The translations under genes and the position numbers were made by a program. DNA of 6,501 bases from Acidimicrobiales bacterium (GTDB taxonomy: Bacteria; Actinomycetota; Acidimicrobiia; Acidimicrobiales; Bog-793), in the NCBI GenBank assembly GCA_030037405.1, contig JASHRK010000432.1, positions 1 through 6,501 on the forward strand, read 5' to 3'. The notes under the pieces are model-generated. The model was given only the letters and a program-made list of their open reading frames with translations, was not told the origin of the DNA and made no database searches. This document shows, piece by piece, positions 1-5,352 of this stretch. Within the stretch, counting starts at the first letter, position 1. Each line of letters starts with the position of its first letter.

Positions 1-184
1 TTGTCGCGCCCGGAACGAGAGTCGCCTCCTCAAGAGCCTCCCGCTCCTCCCGGCGAAGACCGCGGCCGATGCCACCGATGCTCACCGGATGGGCGTGGGC
101 GGTCGCGACCTCGCCGATGACGTAGCCGTCCATCGTCTCGGCCCATCTCCTCGCCCGCTCCGTAAGGTTGCGAACCACCGCCAC
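1..184 (-). CDS. Unrecognised protein, 5' part only (runs off the left edge)
   Basis: I do not recognise this product. An open minus-strand frame of 61 codons runs from a GTG at 184 to the window edge, with the 3' end outside. Codon third positions are strongly G/C, in phase with real coding (for example the run encoding DGYVIGEVATAHAHP), while the opposite frames look non-coding. A second possible start is the ATG at 133, giving MDGYVIGEV. Neither start has a strong ribosome site: the GTG has none, and the ATG has GAGGAG about 10 bases upstream. No signal peptide or membrane segment is seen in the visible part, which ends in a charged stretch (RREEREALEE). The gene lies 32 bp downstream of the mrp stop on the same strand, so co-transcription with mrp is likely. 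That the frame is coding is fairly sure; its function is unknown. Confidence 0.5.
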   Translation of the reverse strand, partial: MAVVRNLTERARRWAETMDGYVIGEVATAHAHPVSIGGIGRGLRREEREALEEATLVPGAT

Positions 185-216
185 GCTTCGAGGATACGCC
201 GAGGGTGTTCGCCGCC

Positions 217-1368
217 TCAGCGAACCGACAGCTCGGAGCGGTAGACGCGCGACGGCCCCATCTCTACGAGGCGAGCGGCGAGATCGGCAAAGGCGCGGCC
301 CGTCTCGGAGCCCGGTTCCGTCGCCGCGATGGGACGCCCCCAGTCCCCGCCCTCGCGCATGGCGGGCACGAAGGGCACCTGGCAGAGCAGGGCGACGCCG
401 AGAGACTTGGCGAGAGCCGCCCCGCCGCCCGACCCGAAGAGCTCGTAGCGGTGATCGTCGTCGCCCGTGAACCAGGACATGTTCTCGACGACTCCTCTGA
501 GCGGCAGGCGGAGCTGGCGAGCGAGCAGCCCGGCGCGCTGGGCGACGCGTTCGGCCGCAGGCTGTGGAGTGGTCACGACGACGAGCTCGGCCGTCGGGAC
601 GAACTGGGCGATCGAGAGCGACACGTCGCCCGTGCCGGGGGGGAGGTCGATCAGGAGGTAGTCGGGAGAGCCCCAGTGGACGTCCACGAGGAACTGCTCG
701 AGCGCCTTGTGCAGCATGGGGCCCCGCCAGATCACCGCCTGGTCGTCAGGGACGAAGAAACCCATCGAGATGCATCTCACGCCCCAGGCCACGGGCGGGA
801 GAAGAAGATCGCCGAGAAGGCTCGGCCGCTCGGTGATGCCGAGCATGGACGGCACCGAGAAACCGTAGACGTCGGCGTCGAGAAGGGCGACGGAGCGTCC
901 GAGCCTCGCCAGGGTGACGGCGAGGTTGACGGTCACGCTCGACTTCCCGACCCCCCCTTTTCCCGACCCGATGGCGACGACCCGGGTGGGCGAGCCCTTG
1001 GCGGCGAACGGGCTCGGGCGGGGAGCCGGTCCCTCGGCTCCGTGGCGCTCGGCCGGAGCACCGGCGCCCTGCCCGCCGGGGGACCCGAGCTCGTGCAGCC
1101 GCGCCTGCAGCTCCAGCTCCTCGTCGCGCTCCATAGGTACGAGGTCCAGCTCGACGGGTGAGCCGCTCACCCGGCCGACCGCTTCCTCCACCGCCCTACG
1201 GAGGGCGTCCTCGTCCGGGTGGCCACCGCTCGGAACGGCGAGGACGACTGCCACGGAGCGCCGGTGGCCTTCCACCGTCCTCACCATCCCGAGCTGTCCG
1301 AGAGGACGGAACAGCCGAGGGTCGACGACAGCCTCGACGACCGCCGTCAGTTCGGAATGGCTGCTCAT
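217..1368 (-). CDS. mrp: Mrp/ApbC family P-loop ATPase, iron-sulfur cluster carrier
   Basis: A 383-residue cytoplasmic Mrp/ApbC/Nbp35-type NTPase; the family binds and transfers Fe-S clusters to apoproteins. Residues 1 to about 90 look like a MIP18/DUF59 domain, followed by a flexible Gly/Ala/Pro linker (about 96-127). The MinD-like ATPase then shows a deviant Walker A motif GSGKGGVGKSS (134-144), DADVYGFSVPSMLG (about 164-177), and a Walker B/switch segment DLPPGTGD (241-248). Near residue 296 the family's VENMS segment is present, but the CxxC that normally follows and ligates the bridging cluster is replaced by TGDDDHRYELF. The only cysteines are C199 and C329. I recall actinobacterial Mrp proteins also lacking CxxC. 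I chose the ATG at 1368 because GAGAGG lies 9 bases upstream and the domain starts immediately; a GTG at 1401 would add 11 residues. The gene is divergent from the SufR-like regulator, which fits an Fe-S role. Confidence 0.93.
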   Translation of the reverse strand: MSSHSELTAVVEAVVDPRLFRPLGQLGMVRTVEGHRRSVAVVLAVPSGGHPDEDALRRAVEEAVGRVSGSPVELDLVPMERDEELELQARLHELGSPGGQGAGAPAERHGAEGPAPRPSPFAAKGSPTRVVAIGSGKGGVGKSSVTVNLAVTLARLGRSVALLDADVYGFSVPSMLGITERPSLLGDLLLPPVAWGVRCISMGFFVPDDQAVIWRGPMLHKALEQFLVDVHWGSPDYLLIDLPPGTGDVSLSIAQFVPTAELVVVTTPQPAAERVAQRAGLLARQLRLPLRGVVENMSWFTGDDDHRYELFGSGGGAALAKSLGVALLCQVPFVPAMREGGDWGRPIAATEPGSETGRAFADLAARLVEMGPSRVYRSELSVR

Positions 1369-1445
1369 CGCGTCTCGCCTCTCTCGAAAGCCTGCCACCA
1401 CCTGCCAGCACCGTTGCGCAGGTGTGCACCGGTACGATAACGGGG
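1369..1445. promoter_or_regulatory. Bidirectional promoter and likely operator between mrp and the SufR-like gene
   Basis: This 77-bp gap must drive both mrp (-) and the regulator gene (+). On the + strand TACGAT (1433-1438) fits the actinobacterial -10 consensus TAnnnT. On the - strand TATCGT (1439-1434) also fits, so the two -10 boxes overlap almost completely. Upstream of the + strand -10 lie alternating arms: CACC (1409-1412), GGTG (1421-1424) and CACC (1427-1430). These form a CACC-N8-GGTG dyad and a second GGTG-N2-CACC dyad. A 7-bp direct repeat, CCTGCCA, occurs at 1391-1397 and 1401-1407, spaced 10 bp (one helical turn). The dyads cover the + strand -35/spacer region, a natural site for repressor binding. 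Assignment to the neighbouring regulator is inference; no -35 box is convincing. Confidence 0.45.
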
Positions 1446-2147
1446 GTGAACAGGCTGCAGGAGGGGGACGGCTTCTCGGCGACGGTGACCGCCATCACGT
1501 CCGCCTTCGGAGACGCCACGCGGCGCGGGATCTACCTCTTTGCCCGGGACCGCACCGGCGTCACGGCGAGCCAGGTGGCCGAGCACTTCGAGCTCCATCC
1601 GAACGTGGCCAGGCACCATCTCGAGAAGCTTGCCGCAGGCGGCTACCTCGAGGTGTTCGTCGAGCACGAAGCCTCCGCCGTCGGGCGCCCGTCGAAGCGC
1701 TACCGATCGGTCGACGGGGCGACGGAGATGGTGCCGGCCCACCGCGACGACCTCTTGGTGCTGCTCCTCGCCCGCCTCTTGCCCCTCGTCGAGCCGGACG
1801 CCGCCGAGCGCGTCGCCTACGACGTCGGAGCCGAGTACGGGAGGACTCTCGGCCTCCAGATGTCCCCCGGGGACGCCCCCCGCTCCGTGCGGGCAGCCAT
1901 GCAGGCGGTGGCCGACGCTCTCACCGCTCACGGTTTCGCCGCCCATGCCGCGGAGGCATCCGAGCCGGCCGCCGTCGTGCGGGGCAACTGCCCGTTTGGC
2001 GCGGCCGCCATCGAGAACCCGGTCCTCTGTGCTGCGGACCGAGGGCTCGTCGAGGGACTGCTCTCGATCCTCTGCGGCGACGGCGTGGCGGTCCAGCTGT
2101 CGTCCAGGGCGCGAGGCGACGAGATCTGCGCCACCTTCACCGGCTGA
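1446..2147 (+). CDS. SufR-like winged-helix transcriptional regulator with Fe-S-type cysteines
   Basis: A 233-residue regulator. Residues about 13-87 form an ArsR/DeoR-like winged helix: a helix with GDATRRGIYLF, a recognition region TASQVAEHFELHPNVARHHLEKL (split here as TASQVAEHFEL and HPNVARHHLEKL), then a basic wing GRPSKRYR. Residues about 100-165 look like a dimerisation domain. The C-terminus has four cysteines, C182 (in NCPF), C195, C210 and C228, with spacing X12, X14, X17. This resembles the cysteine array that binds a [4Fe-4S] cluster in cyanobacterial and mycobacterial SufR, repressors of suf Fe-S assembly operons. The protein probably senses cluster status and controls itself, the downstream desulfurase and perhaps divergent mrp. 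The start is GTG 1446: it has no good Shine-Dalgarno, but a -10 box ends 7 bases upstream, suggesting a leaderless mRNA. The frame stays open upstream to 1158, but that part overlaps mrp. The target genes are inferred. Confidence 0.82.
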   Translation: MNRLQEGDGFSATVTAITSAFGDATRRGIYLFARDRTGVTASQVAEHFELHPNVARHHLEKLAAGGYLEVFVEHEASAVGRPSKRYRSVDGATEMVPAHRDDLLVLLLARLLPLVEPDAAERVAYDVGAEYGRTLGLQMSPGDAPRSVRAAMQAVADALTAHGFAAHAAEASEPAAVVRGNCPFGAAAIENPVLCAADRGLVEGLLSILCGDGVAVQLSSRARGDEICATFTG

Positions 2148-2176
2148 ACGCCACGCCGGGGATCGCCTGAGGGCCC

Positions 2177-2180
2177 GGAG
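2177..2180 (+). promoter_or_regulatory. Ribosome binding site of the cysteine desulfurase gene
   Basis: GGAG lies 6 bases before the GTG at 2187 and supports that start. The 39-bp gap after the regulator stop shows no promoter or terminator that I can see, consistent with co-transcription. Confidence 0.5.
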
Positions 2181-2186
2181 ACGTCC

Positions 2187-3380
2187 GTGCGAGCACGCCA
2201 CTACCTCGACCACGCCTCGACGACGCCGCTCAGGCCGTCTGCAGCCACCGCCCTCTCGGAGTGGGTCGAGCGGCTCGGCACGAGCGGCGGCGCCGGCGAC
2301 CCCGGGCGCGTGCACGAGGAGGGCCGTGCCGCGAGAGAGGCGATCGAGAAGGCGCGGGAGGAGGTCGCCAACCTCGCAGGCGTCGCCCCGCGAAGGATCG
2401 TCTTCACGAGCAGTGCAACGGAGGCGACGAACACGGCCGTGACAGCGGCCCGGGCCGCTGCAGCCGCCGTCGCTGGAGCGGCTGTCGCTGGTGAGCAGGC
2501 CACCGTTGTCTGCGCCGCGGTGGAGCACTCCTCGGTACGGGAGGCCGCCAGGTCTACCGGCCCGGTCACGGAGCTCGCGGTCGAGCCGAGCGGTGCCGTC
2601 TCCCTCGACCACCTCGAGTCGCTCCTCGCGACGCTCGGAGAGCGGCCGGCGCTCGTGAGCTGCCAGTGGGCCAATCACGAGGTCGGGACTGTGCAACCGA
2701 TCGTCGAGGTGGCCGAGCTCTGCGGGAGGGCGGGCGTGCCTCTTCATGTCGACGCGGCGGCGGCCTTCGGTCACGTGCCCGTCGACTGCGAGGCGCTCGG
2801 CACCAGCTACGTCTCGCTCAGCGCCCACAAGATGGGCGGTCCCGCCGGCGTAGGCGCTCTCGTCCTCGGGCGGGGGACGAGGCTTCGCCCCTTCCTCGTG
2901 GGCGGGTCGGAGGAACGGGGACGGAGGGCGGGGGGGGAGAACCTCCTGGGAATCGTCGGTTTCGGCGCCGCCGCCGCCGAGCTCGCAGAAGAGGGCCGGA
3001 TGGAGGCGGAGCGCGCCGCCGCCAGCGGGGCGATCGAGGACCTCGCCCGGCTCGCCCAGGAGGCCGGCGGGGTCGAGCTCCTCGGGCCCTCCTCCCGAGA
3101 GGGTCGCCTCCCCCACCTCGTCTGCATCTCGGTCGACGGCGTCTTCGGCGAGGCAGTCCTTCTCGCCCTCGATCGGGCAGGTGTCGCCGCCCATTCGGGC
3201 TCCGCCTGCTCTTCGGAGCTCCTCGAGCCCTCCCCGGTGCTCTCGGCCATGGGTGCGGACCCGGACCGGTCTCTCCGCCTCTCCGTCGGATGGTCGACCG
3301 AGCAAGAGGACATCGAAGCATTCGGCGAGGCGTTCGGGCCCGCCGTCGAGTCGCTCAGGAAACTCGGCGGCCAGGACTGA
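2187..3380 (+). CDS. Cysteine desulfurase, NifS/IscS type (PLP-dependent, class V)
   Basis: A 397-residue, full-length cytoplasmic fold-type I PLP enzyme. It would convert L-cysteine to L-alanine, leaving a persulfide on the active-site cysteine for Fe-S or tRNA sulfur donation. Visible marks are YLDHASTTPLRP (6-17), SSATEATN (75-82), cofactor-stacking H114 (VEHSS), D189 (HVDA), the Schiff-base lysine K215 in SAHKMGGPAGVGAL, and the catalytic C341 in HSGSACSSELLEPSPVL on the group I style loop. Three positions that touch PLP in E. coli IscS look changed: NNE is NHE (H164), DAxQ is DAAA (A192), and the RxGT threonine is glycine (G250). The enzyme may therefore be a divergent paralogue. It lies 39 bp after the SufR-like gene, probably in the same operon, which favours an Fe-S supply role; tRNA thiolation is an alternative. 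No scaffold gene (sufU/iscU) is seen in the window. Confidence 0.9.
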   Translation: MRARHYLDHASTTPLRPSAATALSEWVERLGTSGGAGDPGRVHEEGRAAREAIEKAREEVANLAGVAPRRIVFTSSATEATNTAVTAARAAAAAVAGAAVAGEQATVVCAAVEHSSVREAARSTGPVTELAVEPSGAVSLDHLESLLATLGERPALVSCQWANHEVGTVQPIVEVAELCGRAGVPLHVDAAAAFGHVPVDCEALGTSYVSLSAHKMGGPAGVGALVLGRGTRLRPFLVGGSEERGRRAGGENLLGIVGFGAAAAELAEEGRMEAERAAASGAIEDLARLAQEAGGVELLGPSSREGRLPHLVCISVDGVFGEAVLLALDRAGVAAHSGSACSSELLEPSPVLSAMGADPDRSLRLSVGWSTEQEDIEAFGEAFGPAVESLRKLGGQD

Positions 3381-3382
3381 CC

Positions 3383-3427
3383 GGAACCGGGCGAGGCGCC
3401 GCAGGCTGGAACCGGGCGAGGTGCCGC
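3383..3427. repeat. Tandem direct repeat, 20 bp, period 25 bp
   Basis: GGAACCGGGCGAGGCGCCGC at 3383-3402 recurs at 3408-3427 with one mismatch (C to T at the fifteenth base of the unit). It sits in the gap between two convergent genes, immediately after the desulfurase stop. No protein-coding reason for it is visible. It could be a small tandem duplication or part of a regulatory or 3'-end structure. Confidence 0.75.
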
Positions 3428-3440
3428 CGGCGCCGCCGGC
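3426..3440. terminator. Possible GC hairpin between convergent genes
   Basis: GCCGGC (3426-3431) and GCCGGC (3435-3440) can pair across a 3-base loop. The site is between the converging desulfurase and ccm operons, where a terminator is expected. There is no run of T on either side, and such GC-rich palindromes are common by chance here, so the call is weak. Confidence 0.25.
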
Positions 3441-3474
3441 AAGATCGTCGCGCCGCTGCCCGGCAGTAGGGCTC

Positions 3475-4299
3475 TCAGCCGCTCCTTGCCCGCGCGATGG
3501 GCGAGGGGACGGCCTCGTGCGCGCCCTTGAAAGCGGCCAAGGCGACGCGCCGGACGTCTCTCAGCAACGCCTGCGAGGCGTGGTCGGACACCATCGCCCG
3601 GAACTGGGCAGAGGCGGCGAGGGCGTCGTGGCGATCTTGGTACAGCATGACGCCGTCGTAGGCGCGGGCCGTGGCGTAGTCGGGATCGGCCCGGACTGCT
3701 GCCTGTATCTCGACGTCTCCTTCTCGTAGAAGGGACCTCGAGTGGTCGGCGAGGCCGGCCAGCCGCGAGAGCCAACCGCTCCCGGCGAGCGCCTCGGGCT
3801 GCGACGGCTGGAGAGAGAGGACCTTGTCATAGGTGGAGAGCGCCTCGCCCACGTGCCCGTTGGAGCCGAGAACGCTCGCCTCGGCGAGCATGATCTGCAC
3901 CCGCGCCTCGACGGAGAGCTTTGGCTGGCTGGCGAACGGGCCGACACCGCCAAGAGCGAGGCCGAGAACGGTCGCCGCCGCGGCGAGGAATGCAAAGGCA
4001 GACCAGCCCGTGAGCGCCCGGGCGCGCCGGCTGGCAAGGCGCGACGAGAGCCGGCTCGCCGCCGGGGCCCGCCGGCCGGCCGGCTCCTCGTCTCCCGGTC
4101 CGGATGCCCCCGCCGCGGCGTCGTCCGCCGCGGCGGCGGTGCCGAGCTTGCGCTCCAGGTCTGCTCGGAGACGTTCGTAGCGGGTGCGCAGGCGCTCGTA
4201 GTCGGCTCCGGCGAGGTCTCCGGCGGCGTGCTCACGCTCGAGGTCCTCGAGCGACCTGTCGAGATACGCGCGATCCTCGTCGAGCTCCGAGCGGCTCAT
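3475..4299 (-). CDS. ccmI: CcmI/CycH-type cytochrome c biogenesis protein with TPR domain
   Basis: A 274-residue membrane protein, last gene of the ccm operon. In System I, CcmI holds apocytochrome c and hands it to the CcmF/CcmH heme ligation complex. Residues 5-52 are a charged helical segment (DEDRAYLDRSLEDLEREHAAGD and following, with repeated YERLR), typical of the CcmI N-terminal part. Residues 55-95 are a low-complexity linker, 96-118 a transmembrane helix, and 128-250 TPR-like helices (GEALSTYDKVLSLQP, AVRADPDYATARAYDGV) outside the membrane. Proteobacterial CcmI usually begins with an extra transmembrane helix; none is seen here, so the charged segment should be cytoplasmic. The start ATG is preceded by two GGAG-type sites (GGAGACGGAGAG), and the gene begins 19 bp after ccmH. 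The assignment rests on context plus architecture, since TPR sequences diverge quickly. Confidence 0.75.
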   Translation of the reverse strand: MSRSELDEDRAYLDRSLEDLEREHAAGDLAGADYERLRTRYERLRADLERKLGTAAAADDAAAGASGPGDEEPAGRRAPAASRLSSRLASRRARALTGWSAFAFLAAAATVLGLALGGVGPFASQPKLSVEARVQIMLAEASVLGSNGHVGEALSTYDKVLSLQPSQPEALAGSGWLSRLAGLADHSRSLLREGDVEIQAAVRADPDYATARAYDGVMLYQDRHDALAASAQFRAMVSDHASQALLRDVRRVALAAFKGAHEAVPSPIARARSG

Positions 4300-4318
4300 C
4301 TCTCCGTCTCCGGGCGGC

Positions 4319-4780
4319 TCATGGGCTCGCTCCTGTCGGAGCTCGCCTCCGCCAGAAGTACCAACCGAGCCCGCACAGAGCGAGTGCGAGCGCCCCGAGG
4401 GGAACGATGTAGAGCGCCGAGGTGAGCCCGCCCGTGGGCGGCACGAGGAGGGAGTCCGAGCCGAAACGGGCCGTCACCCAGCTCTCGATGCGAGCGTCGC
4501 TCCACCCCTCGCGTACGAAAGAGTCGACGCGGTGGCGCAAGTCGACGGCGGAGGGTGCCGCCGACTGAGCGATCGAGAGGTCGTCGCAGGCGGGACATTT
4601 GATGATGCTGTCGAGCCGGGACTCACGGGCGAGCGTGCTCGACTTCGGCTCGTGCACGCTCCCGAAGGCGAGCACCCCGATAGCCACCGCACACAGGAAT
4701 GCCCAAGCCCACCGCGAAGCCCACCAGGGCTCGGCCCGCCGGCGTGAGATCGCAGGTGCCCGCACGGAGCCCGCCGTCAC
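4319..4780 (-). CDS. ccmH: Cytochrome c maturation protein CcmH
   Basis: A 153-residue membrane-anchored thiol-redox protein that helps keep the heme-binding CxxCH cysteines of apocytochrome c reduced before heme attachment. The family signature is clear: KCPACDDLSIAQSAAPSAVDLR (61-82; catalytic C62 and C65, usual form RCxxCQxxSxADS), then REGWSDARIESWVTARFG (90-107) and LLVPPTGG (111-118). Two membrane helices are predicted, about 23-41 and 121-140, placing the CxxC domain on the outer face, with a basic tail WRRR. The N-terminal helix looks like an uncleaved anchor rather than a clear signal peptide. The start is GTG 4780, overlapping the ccmG stop as GTGA, with AAGGAG 7 bases upstream. It sits between ccmG and ccmI, the usual Ccm order. 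Confidence 0.9.
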   Translation of the reverse strand: MTAGSVRAPAISRRRAEPWWASRWAWAFLCAVAIGVLAFGSVHEPKSSTLARESRLDSIIKCPACDDLSIAQSAAPSAVDLRHRVDSFVREGWSDARIESWVTARFGSDSLLVPPTGGLTSALYIVPLGALALALCGLGWYFWRRRAPTGASP

Positions 4781-5352
4781 GCCGCCGCTCCTTGGTGTGC
4801 GAGCGCCAGCCGTTTCGCCTCCTGCTCGAGCAGCTGGTCGAGCTGGTTGGTGGTGAGCCCCCCGAGTATGCAGGCGACGACGCGGCCGCCCGGGGCGACG
4901 AGGTAGGAGCGGGGCAGACTGCCCACCCCCCAGGCGGAGGCGATCTCACCGTCAGGATCGTCGACGGCCGGCCAGGTCGCCCCCTCGGAGTGCTGGAAGC
5001 GAATTCCGTCCGACAGGGTGTCGCCGTAGAGGACGCCGATCACGACCGGGCGCACCCCGTCGGGCTTGGTGTAAAGGAAGCGCTCGATCTGCGGCGCCTC
5101 CGACTGGCAGACCGTGCACCATGATGCGAAGAAGTTCACGAGTACCCAGTCGTGCGAGTACGCCTCCAGGTCGACCCTCGAGCGTCCCGAGAGAGTCCGG
5201 CCCTCGAGAGCTGGGGCGGCCTTGCCGACGAGCGGGCTCTGGACCGTCTGCAACGACGCCGCCGGACGTGTCGCCAGAACGGCGACGAGGACCGCCACGA
5301 CGACGATGGCCCCGAGGGCCGACCAGCGGGCGACCGCAAAGCCGCGCCTCAC
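4777..5352 (-). CDS. ccmG: CcmG/DsbE/ResA-type membrane-anchored thioredoxin
   Basis: A 191-residue thiol-disulfide reductase anchored by one N-terminal helix (about 11-27, ALGAIVVVAVLVAVLA). The thioredoxin domain is extracytoplasmic: VGKAAPALEGRTL (42-54), the FFASWCTVCQSEAP redox site with C79 and C82, then GSLPRSYLV (144-152) with the cis-proline P147. It would reduce oxidised apocytochrome c or CcmH in System I maturation. The frame is open far upstream (to 5913), but that is the shadow of ccmF. The GTG at 5352 overlaps the ccmF stop as GTGA and has GGGGAG 6 bases before it. An extra cysteine, C161, lies in the last strand (VVACILGGL). A ResA of System II is the alternative reading; the flanking ccmF and ccmH favour CcmG. 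Confidence 0.9.
   Translation of the reverse strand: MRRGFAVARWSALGAIVVVAVLVAVLATRPAASLQTVQSPLVGKAAPALEGRTLSGRSRVDLEAYSHDWVLVNFFASWCTVCQSEAPQIERFLYTKPDGVRPVVIGVLYGDTLSDGIRFQHSEGATWPAVDDPDGEIASAWGVGSLPRSYLVAPGGRVVACILGGLTTNQLDQLLEQEAKRLALAHQGAAA
4788..4793 (-). promoter_or_regulatory. Strong ribosome binding site for ccmH inside ccmG
   Basis: AAGGAG on the minus strand, 7 bases before the GTG at 4780, decides the ccmH start. It lies within the last codons of ccmG, so ribosomes finishing ccmG can reinitiate directly. Confidence 0.7.

Noticed and set aside
205..1161. A 318-codon plus-strand open frame antisense to mrp
   Set aside because: The minus strand encodes an unmistakable Mrp ATPase; this frame is its shadow.
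1158..1445. Upstream extension of the regulator frame (96 extra codons)
   Set aside because: It overlaps mrp antisense, is low-complexity, and the winged helix begins right after GTG 1446, which also matches the -10 position.
914..2170. A 418-codon plus-strand open frame over mrp and the regulator
   Set aside because: It spans the 5' half of mrp antisense and reads the regulator in the wrong frame; composition is Arg/Pro/Ser-rich without motifs.
1365..3305. A 646-codon minus-strand open frame antisense to the regulator and desulfurase
   Set aside because: Its translation is Arg/Gly/Asp-rich with no recognisable domain, while the plus strand encodes two clear families. Long shadow frames are expected at this GC content.
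3181..3729. Plus-strand open frame across the convergent gap
   Set aside because: It reads the desulfurase 3' end out of frame and ccmI antisense; no motif or ribosome site supports it.
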